Shown: positions 1-7,490 of the stretch, in pieces | How the letters are laid out: each line of letters opens with the position of its first letter | How positions within the stretch are numbered: position 1 is the first letter of the stretch | NCBI RefSeq assembly: GCF_900128945.1 | Contig: NZ_FQUD01000002.1 | Location: 1 to 64,000, forward strand | Length of the DNA stretch: 64,000 nucleotides | Source of the DNA: Chryseobacterium sp. OV279 | GTDB taxonomy: Bacteria > Bacteroidota > Bacteroidia > Flavobacteriales > Weeksellaceae | Direction: 5' to 3' | Translations under genes and position numbers: made by a program | Notes under the pieces: generated by a model | The model's input: the letters and a program-made list of their open reading frames with translations, nothing else | Told to the model about the DNA's origin: nothing | The model's database searches: none

Positions 1-83
1 AAAAAATCTTTTTTTTTGTCTTCTTTTTTGCAGATGTCCAAGGTTCTTGCACTGATATCAATGCCAATTATTACTTTTTCCAT
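1..83 (-). CDS. IS110-family transposase, N-terminal fragment (cut by window edge)
   Basis: Read on the minus strand from ATG at 83, the frame stays open to base 1 and gives 27 residues beginning MEKVIIGIDISARTLDIC. The 'IIGID-S--TLD' start is the usual beginning of IS110/IS1111 DEDD transposases, where Asp9 would be the first catalytic acidic residue of the RuvC-like domain. A Lys/Asp-rich stretch follows, and the rest lies outside the window. The family excises and inserts a circular dsDNA element guided by an element-encoded bridge RNA. The assignment rests on 27 residues only, so the IS110 versus IS1111 subgroup cannot be settled. The long non-coding leader at 84-308 fits the IS110 subgroup, which carries its guide RNA upstream of the transposase. 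Confidence 0.65.
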   Translation of the reverse strand, partial: MEKVIIGIDISARTLDICKKEDKKKDF

Positions 84-308
84 AACTTTGGGTTTAGGTT
101 AAAAAAGGGAAAAGAGATTTTTCATTTTTACTCAACTCCTTATAATGGGCCTCAATCCCGTATTTCTATTTGAGTTTTAAATGAATAAAGCATTTAATTC
201 TTTATCAGCCCATGAATCTTATTCGGAGGCACTCTTAGTTTAATTAAATGCTTTCTCTTTCTCTAAAGTTAGTAACTTTTATCCTCTGCTAATCTAAAGG
301 AGGCACTC
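84..308 (-). ncRNA. Candidate IS110 bridge-RNA region / left end of the element
   Basis: This 225-bp non-coding leader lies directly upstream of the transposase start. It contains a perfect 13-bp inverted repeat (187-199 with 242-254) enclosing a 42-nt loop. The loop holds GGAGGCACTC (225-234), and the same 10-mer recurs in direct orientation at 299-308, where a heptamer repeat array begins. A further ATGGGC/GCCCAT pair (145-150 with 208-213) can also pair. A loop carrying a same-strand copy of the element terminus is what the IS110 model expects of a donor-binding loop. This is an inference: the right end of the element is not in the window. Confidence 0.4.
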
Positions 309-360
309 GAAGCCACCAGGACTATCTGAAATCTGATGTCTAATGTCTGGCATCTCATAT
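309..360. repeat. Short heptamer array (truncated copy)
   Basis: Seven 7-bp units in register, e.g. tatctga, aatctga, tgtctaa, tgtctgg, catctca. They belong to the same family as the long arrays at 2481, 12438, 17812 and 29071. The array starts immediately after the second GGAGGCACTC, which suggests that the IS element inserted into it or replaced part of it. Confidence 0.6.
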
Positions 361-397
361 AAAAAAGCTCGGGCTGTTTCGAAGAAACAGCCCGAGC
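361..397 (-). terminator. Strong intrinsic terminator of the transketolase operon
   Basis: A perfect 14-bp stem (367-380 with 384-397), a 3-nt loop and a run of six T on the minus strand lie 23 nt beyond the stop codon of the transketolase C-terminal subunit. Confidence 0.9.
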
Positions 398-420
398 CTG
401 TATATCATAGTCTATTCAGA

Positions 421-1368
421 CTAGTTAGCTAAAATTCTCTTCACAGCTTCTTTTACAGCTTCTGCATCGATTTTATATTTCTTCATAAGTTCAGCAGGCG
501 TTGCAGACTCTCCGAATGTATCGTTTACGGCTACGAATTCCTGTCTTGTAGGTCTCTTTCTTGCAAGCATACCCGCAACAGATTCACCTAAACCACCAAG
601 ATAGTTGTGCTCTTCAGCCGTAACAATCTTACCTGTTTTTTCAACAGATTTTAAGATGATTTCATCGTCTAAAGGTTTGATCGTGTGGATATTGATTACC
701 TCACAAGAGATTCCTTCTTTTTCAAGCTCGTCAGCAGCTACAAGAGACTCCCATACAAGGTGTCCTGTTGCAACAATCGTTACATCAGTACCTTCCTGAA
801 GAAGAATTCCTTTTCCGATTTCGAAAGGCATATCTTCCGGAATGAATACAGGAACCGTAGGTCTTCCGAATCTTAAATATACAGGACCTTCGAAGTCAGC
901 GATAGCAATAGTCGCTGCCTTAGTCTGGTTATAGTCACAAGGGTTGATTACCGTCATACCCGGAAGCATTTTCATCATCCCGATATCTTCCAGAACCTGA
1001 TGAGTAGCACCGTCTTCACCTAAAGTAAGACCCGCGTGAGATGCACAGATCTTTACATTTTTTCCTGAATAAGCGATAGACTGACGGATCTGGTCATACA
1101 CTCTTGAAGTAGAGAAGTTCGCGAAAGTTCCGGTAAAAGGAATTTTTCCTGTGATGCTTAAACCTGCAGCAATTCCCATCATATTAGCCTCTGCGATACC
1201 TATCTGAAAGAATCTTTCCGGTGCTTTTTCAATGAATTTCTCCATTTTCAAAGAACCGATAAGGTCTGCACAAAGTGCCACTACGTTAGGGTTTTTGTCG
1301 GCAAGTTCTGCTAATCCGGCGCCGAATCCTGAACGCGTATCCTTTTTTTCTGTATATGTATATTTCAT
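421..1368 (-). CDS. tkt: Transketolase, C-terminal subunit
   Basis: A 315-residue protein carrying the pyrimidine-binding and C-terminal domains of a split transketolase, which moves two-carbon ketol units between sugar phosphates in the pentose phosphate pathway. The catalytic Glu that activates thiamine diphosphate is E60 in 'GIAEANM'. H111 and 'GEDGATHQ' (117-124) form the characteristic active-site loop, and 'EEHNYLGGLGE' marks the C-terminal domain. It lacks the diphosphate-binding half, which is encoded by the gene just upstream (85-bp gap), so the two products should form a heteromeric enzyme. DXS-like enzymes share this fold, but the two-subunit layout and lengths match split transketolases, common in Bacteroidota and archaea. 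Confidence 0.93.
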   Translation of the reverse strand: MKYTYTEKKDTRSGFGAGLAELADKNPNVVALCADLIGSLKMEKFIEKAPERFFQIGIAEANMMGIAAGLSITGKIPFTGTFANFSTSRVYDQIRQSIAYSGKNVKICASHAGLTLGEDGATHQVLEDIGMMKMLPGMTVINPCDYNQTKAATIAIADFEGPVYLRFGRPTVPVFIPEDMPFEIGKGILLQEGTDVTIVATGHLVWESLVAADELEKEGISCEVINIHTIKPLDDEIILKSVEKTGKIVTAEEHNYLGGLGESVAGMLARKRPTRQEFVAVNDTFGESATPAELMKKYKIDAEAVKEAVKRILAN

Positions 1369-1453
1369 TTTTTTTTACTAAAGTTTTTAATAATGGATAA
1401 ATGACATTTCTAAAGATGTAAAAACACCATCACTTATCATGGATTATTGATGA

Positions 1454-2305
1454 TTAATAATCAGCGGGAGCTTCCAGATATAATTGTTTGAATGCTGTTT
1501 CAAGCTGCTCATCATTAGGAGCTTTTCCATGCCATGCATGAGAACCCATCATATAATCTACACCGTAACCCATTTCTGTATGAAGAATGATCACTACAGG
1601 TTTTCCTTTTCCTGTTTCAGTTTTTGCTTTCTCAAGGATTGCAATCACTGCTTCAAGATCGTTACCGTTTTTCTCTTCCAGAACAGTCCATCCGAATGCC
1701 TCAAGTTTAGCATGAAGATTTCCTAAGCTTAATACATCGTCTGTATCACCATCAATCTGGCGTCCGTTGTAGTCAATGGTTGAAATAATGTTGTCAACTT
1801 TTTTAGCCGCAGCATACATCAAAGCTTCCCAAACCTGACCTTCCTGAAGTTCACCATCACCGTGAAGCGTGTAAACAAGAGAAGTATCTCCGTCCAGTTT
1901 TTTACCCTGAGCTACACCAAGCGCTACAGAAAGTCCCTGACCCAGAGATCCGGAAGCAATTCTGATACCCGGAAGACCTTCATGAGTAGTAGGGTGGCCC
2001 TGAAGTCTTGAATCCAGCTTTCTGAAAGTTTTAAGTTCTTCTACCGGGAAAAAGCCAAATCTCGCCAATGTAGAATAGAAAACCGGCGAAATATGCCCGT
2101 TTGAAAGATAAAAATGGTCCTCATTCTTACCCTCCATTGTAAAAGGCAGCTTATAATTCATTACCTTTCCATAAAGCGCTGTGAAGAATTCCGTACAACC
2201 TAAACTTCCGCCCGGGTGTCCTGAATTGACAGCGTGAACCATTCTTAAAATGTCTCTTCTGATCTGCGTAGTAAGAGATTTTAACTCTTCAATACTTTTA
2301 CTCAT
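1454..2305 (-). CDS. tkt: Transketolase, N-terminal subunit
   Basis: A 283-residue thiamine-diphosphate-binding half of a split transketolase. 'SGHPGGS' (28-34), 'SNGH' (68-71) and the ThDP/Mg motif running from GDG (149-151) to N180 ('DYNGRQ') are all present and intact. It is the first gene of a two-gene unit ending at the terminator at 361-397. It supplies the cofactor phosphate-binding site and needs the C-terminal subunit for catalysis. No TAnnTTTG box is evident directly upstream. Confidence 0.93.
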   Translation of the reverse strand: MSKSIEELKSLTTQIRRDILRMVHAVNSGHPGGSLGCTEFFTALYGKVMNYKLPFTMEGKNEDHFYLSNGHISPVFYSTLARFGFFPVEELKTFRKLDSRLQGHPTTHEGLPGIRIASGSLGQGLSVALGVAQGKKLDGDTSLVYTLHGDGELQEGQVWEALMYAAAKKVDNIISTIDYNGRQIDGDTDDVLSLGNLHAKLEAFGWTVLEEKNGNDLEAVIAILEKAKTETGKGKPVVIILHTEMGYGVDYMMGSHAWHGKAPNDEQLETAFKQLYLEAPADY

Positions 2306-2361
2306 TATATCTGATTTATTTACACGCGAATTTACAATTTTTTACTGGCTTACGGAAATGC

Positions 2362-2388
2362 AAAAACCCGGACTTGTGATCCGGATTT
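2362..2388 (-). terminator. Weak intrinsic terminator upstream of transketolase
   Basis: CCGGA (68-72 of 23xx) pairs with TCCGG (80-84) around a 7-nt loop, followed by TTTTT on the minus strand. It would stop transcripts coming from the SGNH hydrolase before the transketolase genes. Confidence 0.5.
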
Positions 2389-2480
2389 AGAATTATTTCA
2401 GAGAAATACTGGTTTTAACAGCCTTCGTTGAGGTATGCCGATATTTCTGTAATGATGTTGTTAACAAATTTAAAAGTAAG

Positions 2481-2591
2481 TTGAGTGCAGGTTGCTGGTT
2501 CGAATCTCGGAACACGAATCTCAAAACCCATATCCCGGAACATATTAAAATCTAATGTCTGATGTCTGAAATCTGATGTCTAACATCTAAA
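2481..2591. repeat. Heptamer array (16 units)
   Basis: Sixteen 7-bp units in one register, including gaatctc twice, ggaacac/ggaacat, then tctaatg, tctgatg, tctgaaa, tctgatg, tctaaca. The array runs up to the stop codon of the SGNH hydrolase at 2592. The GGTTCGAATC inside it resembles a tRNA T-arm, but no tRNA can be folded here. Confidence 0.7.
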
Positions 2592-3281
2592 TTAATTCTT
2601 TCCTAATGCTTTATCAATAGCTTTCTTGACAATAGGCTCCATAATAGTATATCCAGCAGGATCGGGATGAATGCCATCACCTGAGAGACCGTCACGCATA
2701 CCGCCTTTGTCATTACGCATGGCTATATTATAATCAATGAAAGTGATTTTGCTGCTGTGAGAATACTGTTTTAATCTGCTGTTCAAAGCATCTACTTTTT
2801 GAGGAACATCGGTGATTTCTTTACGCCACGGAAATGCAGCTGCAGGAAGTATAGAGGCAATAATTACCTTAATTCCATTGCTTCGGGCAATATCCGCCAT
2901 TGCTTTAATATTGTTGAATGTAAAGTCCGGATCATACGCTCCTGAGTTTTGAGCAATATCATTAGTACCGGCATTAATGATCACCAGTTTCGGCTTTAGA
3001 GCAATTACATCATTTTGAAACCGTAAAAGCATTTGCGAAGAAGTCTGTCCGCTGATGCCTCTGCCTACATAATTATTTTCAGAAAAAAAGGTAGAATGGC
3101 TTTTTACCCATCCTTCCGTAATGGAATTGCCCATAAAGACCACATCCACTTTTTTCTTTGTATTTAAAATGGCTGTATTATCGTCTTTATACTTGGTCAG
3201 ATTAGCAAAATCAACAGAACTTTGTGCGTGTACAAATTCGCCTGCAAAAAGGCCAATGGCTATGAATAGGGATAATTTCAT
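2592..3281 (-). CDS. Secreted SGNH/GDSL-type hydrolase
   Basis: 229 residues with a signal peptide (about 1-19, cleavage after VHA). The SGNH blocks are clear: block I 'GNSITEGW' with nucleophile S53, block II around G75-G78 ('GRGISGQT'), block III 'GTND' with N107, and block V 'DGIHP' with D202/H205. The family hydrolyses esters such as acetyl groups on polysaccharides, lipids or platelet-activating-factor-like substrates; the exact substrate cannot be read from sequence. The best comparison is the PAF-acetylhydrolase/acetylxylan-esterase-like group of Bacteroidota. It lies 104 bp downstream of a sodium/solute symporter on the same strand, so uptake of a substrate or product is possible. Confidence 0.88.
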   Translation of the reverse strand: MKLSLFIAIGLFAGEFVHAQSSVDFANLTKYKDDNTAILNTKKKVDVVFMGNSITEGWVKSHSTFFSENNYVGRGISGQTSSQMLLRFQNDVIALKPKLVIINAGTNDIAQNSGAYDPDFTFNNIKAMADIARSNGIKVIIASILPAAAFPWRKEITDVPQKVDALNSRLKQYSHSSKITFIDYNIAMRNDKGGMRDGLSGDGIHPDPAGYTIMEPIVKKAIDKALGKN

Positions 3282-3385
3282 ATCGAATGTTATCTGTTAG
3301 AAAATTCAATTTTCAATAGGAACGGGCTTTAGCGCGTTTGCATCAAAATGTAATAGGGTGATCAGGCTTTAGCCAAATCTAATCA

Positions 3386-4825
3386 TTATTTCTTTCTGAT
3401 CAGCCAGAGTCCTATGAAAGTCAACAATCCGTTGATGATCAGTAATTCCAGACCGATTTTGAAATCCCCGAACATGTTTTCCTGGTATTTGTCGATAAAG
3501 TATGAGATCACAGGTGCTGCAATACATACGTAAGGAACCAGTTTATCATTTACCTTGTATTTGGTGAAAATTCCAAAGGCAAAAAGCCCGAGAAGAGGTC
3601 CGTAAGTGAATCCTGCAAGCTTCAGAATAAGCCCGATCATGGAATTGTCATTGATCATTTTAAAAATAACCACCATAATCAGGAAAGAAAGGGCCACAAT
3701 TAAGTGTATATTTTTTCTGAATTTTTCTTTTTTGGAATCATCCCAGTCTTTCTTTTCTTTCATCCCAAAAATATCGATGCATAATGAAGAGGTAAGAGCG
3801 GTCATAGCACCGTCTGCACTTGGAAATAATGCCGAAATCAGTGCAATAATGAAGATGATGGAAATAAAGCCGGGCATATGATTCAGGGCAACATCAGGGA
3901 AAAGCTGGTCTCCTGCACTCGTCACATGCTCCTGTGCTCCGTAAAGATGAAGAAGTCCTCCCATATAAAGGAATAATGAGATAACGCCAAGAAGAATAAA
4001 TCCTAAAGTCACCATATTTTTCTGTGAATCCTTCAGTCTCGTTACCGATAAACTTTTCTGCATCATTTCCTGATCGATTCCCGTCATGGTAATGGTGATG
4101 AAAGCCCCGGCCAGGATCTGTTTAACAAAGAAACTTTTCTGGTTCGGATCAAAATCAAAAATTCTGGTGTAGCCTTTGTCCTGCATCGCAGTAAAACTTT
4201 CGCCAAAGCTTAGACCCAAATGATTCAGCATATACACCGTACAGATGATTAATCCCAAAAGCATACATGACGTTTGTAAGGTATCTGTCCAGACAATGGT
4301 TTTTACCCCTCCTTCATACGTATACAGAATGATCATTCCTAAAATAATCAGTGTTGTTACAATGAATGGAATGCCTAAACTGTCCAGAATAGTAATCTGA
4401 AGGATATTCACGACCAGATACAGTCTTGCCGTGGCGCCTACCAATCGGGAAACAATAAAAATCCAGGCTCCTGATTTATAGGAAAGCTGGCCCATTCTCT
4501 GCTGGAGATACCCATAAATAGAGGTCAGTTTAAGACGGTAATACAACGGAAGAAGAACGTAAGCTACCACAATATATCCGATGAGATATCCCAGTGTGAT
4601 CTGCAGATAGCCGAACTTATCATTTCCTACGGCCCCCGGAACGCTTACAAAGGTGACACCGGAAAGTGATGTTCCGATCATCCCGAAAGCGACCAGCATC
4701 CAATTGCTCTTACGGTTTCCGATAAAGAAACTCTCATTATCACTTCCTTTTCCTGTTTTGTAGGCTACCCACAACAAGAGTGCGAAATAGGCAATAATGA
4801 TAATCAGCAGTAGATACGGGGACAT
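3386..4825 (-). CDS. Sodium:solute symporter (SSS family)
   Basis: 479 residues with about 13 hydrophobic transmembrane spans starting at residue 3. The N-terminal region 'GMIGTSLSGVTFVSVPGAV' and the 'TDTLQTSCMLLG' region are typical of SSS-family Na+-coupled symporters (LeuT fold). Substrates of this family include sugars, amino acids, sialic acid, nucleosides and vitamins, and nothing here identifies which. A -7 box (4848-4855) lies 23 bp before the start codon, so it is probably first in a unit with the SGNH hydrolase. The last helix ends in LIRKK, an expected cytoplasmic terminus. Confidence 0.88.
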   Translation of the reverse strand: MSPYLLLIIIIAYFALLLWVAYKTGKGSDNESFFIGNRKSNWMLVAFGMIGTSLSGVTFVSVPGAVGNDKFGYLQITLGYLIGYIVVAYVLLPLYYRLKLTSIYGYLQQRMGQLSYKSGAWIFIVSRLVGATARLYLVVNILQITILDSLGIPFIVTTLIILGMIILYTYEGGVKTIVWTDTLQTSCMLLGLIICTVYMLNHLGLSFGESFTAMQDKGYTRIFDFDPNQKSFFVKQILAGAFITITMTGIDQEMMQKSLSVTRLKDSQKNMVTLGFILLGVISLFLYMGGLLHLYGAQEHVTSAGDQLFPDVALNHMPGFISIIFIIALISALFPSADGAMTALTSSLCIDIFGMKEKKDWDDSKKEKFRKNIHLIVALSFLIMVVIFKMINDNSMIGLILKLAGFTYGPLLGLFAFGIFTKYKVNDKLVPYVCIAAPVISYFIDKYQENMFGDFKIGLELLIINGLLTFIGLWLIRKK

Positions 4826-4847
4826 ATTTATGAATTTTTAAATTTCA

Positions 4848-4855
4848 CAAATATA
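4848..4855 (-). promoter_or_regulatory. Bacteroidota -7 box (TATATTTG)
   Basis: Exact TAnnTTTG on the minus strand, 22 nt ahead of the symporter start codon. Confidence 0.65.
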
Positions 4856-4920
4856 GTTTTTTTAAAGAAATTTTGAAGTTTAAAAACAATTTCGTTTTGG
4901 GTACCGGCGATCTTGAAAAA

Positions 4921-5283
4921 TTAAATCAATCTGCAGGGGATTTCCAAATCTTCATTCAGATAATAACTGGCACATATCCTGTGATAGCCATCTGCAATGA
5001 TGAGTTTATTGCTCCCACGAACTAACAGAATAGGGGATAGTTTGATGCTGTCTTTGATTTTCTGTAAATCTTCCCGGACATATTTATTTTCGTGGGGTAG
5101 CAAAGGAAGCTCACTGGCCCGAAGAATGTCTTTGCATTTTTTATAAATAGTTTTAGCTTCGGTAAGATTTTTAACGAGCTCTGTGGTTTTCTGCTCATCA
5201 TATAAAAGTTCTAAATAATCTGCAGCGGCCGGGAAATCATGTTTTTCAGGATTTTTTTTAAAAATATCGTTTGTCTTTTTCAT
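4921..5283 (-). CDS. Small ParB/sulfiredoxin-fold protein
   Basis: 120 residues without a signal peptide or membrane span. The C-terminal half reads 'LSPILLVRGSNKLIIADG' then 'YHRICASYYL'. This matches the ParB-N/sulfiredoxin-like fold, in which an 'xxDGxHR' loop binds nucleotide phosphate. The N-terminal 60 residues are charged and helical. There is no helix-turn-helix, so it is not a chromosome-partition ParB. The function is unknown, and it stands alone between intergenic repeats. The gene is real by codon pattern and a clean ATG start. Confidence 0.65.
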   Translation of the reverse strand: MKKTNDIFKKNPEKHDFPAAADYLELLYDEQKTTELVKNLTEAKTIYKKCKDILRASELPLLPHENKYVREDLQKIKDSIKLSPILLVRGSNKLIIADGYHRICASYYLNEDLEIPCRLI

Positions 5284-5395
5284 ATATTCTGGATTGTAAT
5301 TTTATATTTCGAACAGTAATGGCATTATATCAATCACTGATAATAAATGAACAATTGTTTAATAGAAGGTAATGACAGTGCGATCTTTAAAAGAT

Positions 5396-5428
5396 CAAAT
5401 CCTGTAAACTTATTAATTACAGGATTTG
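5396..5428. terminator. Perfect 12-bp hairpin downstream of the redox operon
   Basis: CAAATCCTGTAA (5396-5407) and TTACAGGATTTG (5417-5428) around a 9-nt loop, 30 nt past the end of the last operon gene. There is no clear T-tract on the minus strand, so it may be a transcript-end hairpin or a dispersed palindrome. Confidence 0.45.
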
Positions 5429-5458
5429 AAAATATTTTAATTAGTATAGACTGGAATC

Positions 5459-5740
5459 TTACAAAACGTCTTTTAAGCTTTCATCTTTTTGAAAACTGGC
5501 TTTTGCAAAAGGGCAAAGAGGAATGATCTTTTTTCCTCTATCTCTTGCGAAATTTACAGCTGTCAAAAGCATTTCTTTACCTACCCCTTTACCGTTATAA
5601 GCTTCTTCAACTTCGGTGTGATCTATAATGAATCTATCTTCTCCGGCCCAGGTATACGTCATCAGGCCTGCGTGGTTTCCATCTATGAAAGCCTCAAAAC
5701 TTCCGTGTTTTTCGTCGTTGTTTTGTTTTACTTCGATCAT
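5459..5740 (-). CDS. Small GNAT-type N-acetyltransferase (YjdJ/Gcn5-like)
   Basis: 93 residues forming a minimal acetyltransferase fold. The acetyl-CoA pyrophosphate loop is 'YNGKGVGKEML' (about 48-58), followed by the conserved 'IPLCPFAKASF'. Proteins of this size (COG2388 type) transfer acetyl groups to unknown acceptors. It is the last gene of the tight minus-strand unit, with one base separating it from OsmC. It is a paralogue of the 103-residue protein at 8448-8759, which carries a matching 'LPFCPYVFAYI'. Confidence 0.82.
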   Translation of the reverse strand: MIEVKQNNDEKHGSFEAFIDGNHAGLMTYTWAGEDRFIIDHTEVEEAYNGKGVGKEMLLTAVNFARDRGKKIIPLCPFAKASFQKDESLKDVL

Positions 5741-5741
5741 A

Positions 5742-6137
5742 TTATGAGAATTTTGTTAGTATTTCTATATCGTTAGTTAATATTTTGTGTACAGGGCAGG
5801 CATCGGCGATGGTATGCAGTCTTTTCAGCTGCTCATCATCCAGAACACCTTCGAAGCTGATGTCTCTTTTGAAAATAGCTCTTTTCGTTAAAGGAAAATT
5901 TTCGAGTTCTACTTCTACGCTGATGTTTTCAACGTCCCATTCCTTTCGTTCGATGTACATTCGCAAAGTAGCTGCTGTACAGCTTGCCAGAGATGTGGCT
6001 AAGATTTCCATAGGGTTGAAACCTTTATTTTGACCGCCTTTATCGATGGGTTCATCGGTAATGATCTGGTTTTCGCCGGCCGTTACCTCAGTATAATATT
6101 TTGTTTTTCCTAAACTTGCTTTTACGGTTACCGCCAT
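5742..6137 (-). CDS. OsmC/Ohr-family peroxide-detoxifying protein
   Basis: 131 residues. The two family cysteines are present: C53 in 'TSLASCTAATL' and C114 in 'ADACPVHKIL'. They form the redox pair that reduces organic hydroperoxides in this family. It lacks a signal peptide and is cytoplasmic. Its start codon shares one base with the stop of the Fe-S protein gene upstream, implying translational coupling. The neighbours (FMN reductase, pirins, acetyltransferases) suggest a shared redox/stress role. Confidence 0.88.
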   Translation of the reverse strand: MAVTVKASLGKTKYYTEVTAGENQIITDEPIDKGGQNKGFNPMEILATSLASCTAATLRMYIERKEWDVENISVEVELENFPLTKRAIFKRDISFEGVLDDEQLKRLHTIADACPVHKILTNDIEILTKFS

Positions 6138-6355
6138 TATTGTTCTGTATTGAATTTATAACTTAATGCGCCTGACGGGCATTGGTCTATTTGGTTTTTA
6201 AGTTCTTGAGGAGTAGCGTTTTCAGCTTTTATCCAGGGTCTGTCTTTGGGATTGTAGACTGTGGGAAGCAGTTTTACGCAGACAGCCGAGTGGATACACT
6301 TCTGGGGCTGCCAGAGGACAGTGATACTGCCGTTGGGATATTCGTGTATGTCCAT
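6137..6355 (-). CDS. Small (4Fe-4S) mono-cluster domain protein
   Basis: 72 residues. The pattern of C20, C26 (C-x5-C) and C59 in 'CPSGALSY' is that of the divergent 4Fe-4S mono-cluster (Fer4_19) domain. Such proteins often lie next to OsmC or GNAT genes. The fourth ligand is not a cysteine, and H21 next to C20 is a possible substitute, as in relatives. It probably acts as a small electron carrier or cluster sensor in the cytoplasm. It is coupled to its neighbours with almost no spacing (1 nt after the TMEM175-like gene). Confidence 0.82.
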   Translation of the reverse strand: MDIHEYPNGSITVLWQPQKCIHSAVCVKLLPTVYNPKDRPWIKAENATPQELKNQIDQCPSGALSYKFNTEQ

Positions 6356-6356
6356 A

Positions 6357-6935
6357 TCAATTTTCTTTTAGTGATTTTTCGATTCTTCGGTCCGGAATCA
6401 GCCATATGAGAGCCACGATATAATAAAAACCTATGGCAATATAAGGATAAAAAAATGAAACGGCGATTCCGAGGACGTAAAATATAAGCGAGATATATTC
6501 TTTAAATTTTGAATATATAGCCTCTTTCAGCAGAGAACTTTCCCCTTCACAGCGCACGATTACATGCTCAAGAATCGTATAGGCCACAGCAGCCATGATG
6601 AGACAGATCCCATAAGCTGCCACCGGATTTTTTGCAAAATGGGTCGTACCTATCCATTCTGTAGCAATCGGCATCAGCGAAAGCCAGAACAGCAGATGAA
6701 GATTGGCCCAGAGAATACTTCCGTTGACCTTTTTTACTGCCTGAAAGAGGTGATGATGATTGTTCCAGTAGATGCCTACATAAATAAAACTGAAAATATA
6801 AGCGAGAACTCTTGGGATAAGAGGCTTTAAACTGGCCCAGCTGCTCCCTTCCGGAACCTTCAGCTCAAGGACCATGATGGTAATGATGATGGCCAAAACC
6901 CCATCACTGAAAGCTTCCAGTCTCCCTTTAGTCAT
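6357..6935 (-). CDS. TMEM175/DUF1211-family potassium channel-like membrane protein
   Basis: 192 residues with about six membrane spans. The N-terminal signature 'RLEAFSDGVLAI' (about 5-16) is the RxxxFSDG motif that lines the pore in TMEM175 K+ channels. Bacterial members carry one six-helix repeat and work as tetramers. It overlaps the preceding FMN-reductase gene by 8 bp, so it is part of the same operon. Its physiological role here is unknown. Confidence 0.85.
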   Translation of the reverse strand: MTKGRLEAFSDGVLAIIITIMVLELKVPEGSSWASLKPLIPRVLAYIFSFIYVGIYWNNHHHLFQAVKKVNGSILWANLHLLFWLSLMPIATEWIGTTHFAKNPVAAYGICLIMAAVAYTILEHVIVRCEGESSLLKEAIYSKFKEYISLIFYVLGIAVSFFYPYIAIGFYYIVALIWLIPDRRIEKSLKEN

Positions 6936-7467
6936 TGGTCTTAACCGCGTTTTTAAAGTTTCCTATTTTGTCCTTAAGCTCTTTAAGCATATCAGGGTTA
7001 ATAACGCCGCTTTCCAGATCGAAATTTTCATAAAACTTGGGAAGGGAGAACGTATCCTTGATATCTGCTGCAAACTGAGGGAAAAACGTTTTTGCCGTAT
7101 TCATTACATTCCCGCCGCCGTAGCCTCCCGGAGAAGTGCTCATCAGAAGCATCGGTTTGTTTTGAAATACCTTGACGTTGATCCTTGATGACCAGTCGAA
7201 AACATTTTTAAAAGCAGAGCTGTAAGATCTGTTATGCTCTGCAAGCGAACAAATGATCACATCACAATCTCCGATCTCCTTTAAAAAGTTGTGGGCTTGC
7301 TCCGGAAATCCTTTCTTTTCAAGGTCAACGGAGAAAACGGGCATGGTGAAATCGTTGAGGTCAATCAGATTGATTTCTTCATCCTGAAAATCTTTCAGAA
7401 CAAATTTTACCAGTTCCCTGTTGATCGAAGTGGAAGACGTACTTCCCGCAAATGCTAATATTTTCAT
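6928..7467 (-). CDS. NADPH-dependent FMN reductase family protein
   Basis: 179 residues with a flavodoxin-like fold. 'AGSTSSTSINREL' near the N-terminus is the FMN phosphate-binding loop, and 'SLAEHNRSYSSAFKNVFDW' and 'STSPGGYGG' are the second and third flavin loops. These enzymes reduce FMN, quinones, azo dyes or chromate with NAD(P)H. It lies 23 bp downstream of a pirin gene. Confidence 0.88.
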   Translation of the reverse strand: MKILAFAGSTSSTSINRELVKFVLKDFQDEEINLIDLNDFTMPVFSVDLEKKGFPEQAHNFLKEIGDCDVIICSLAEHNRSYSSAFKNVFDWSSRINVKVFQNKPMLLMSTSPGGYGGGNVMNTAKTFFPQFAADIKDTFSLPKFYENFDLESGVINPDMLKELKDKIGNFKNAVKTND

Positions 7468-7490
7468 GGTTAATGAATGTGGCCTTACTG

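Noticed and set aside
2494..2515. tRNA T-arm-like sequence (GGTTCGAATC)
   Set aside because: No acceptor stem or anticodon arm can be formed, and the sequence is part of a heptamer array that recurs elsewhere.
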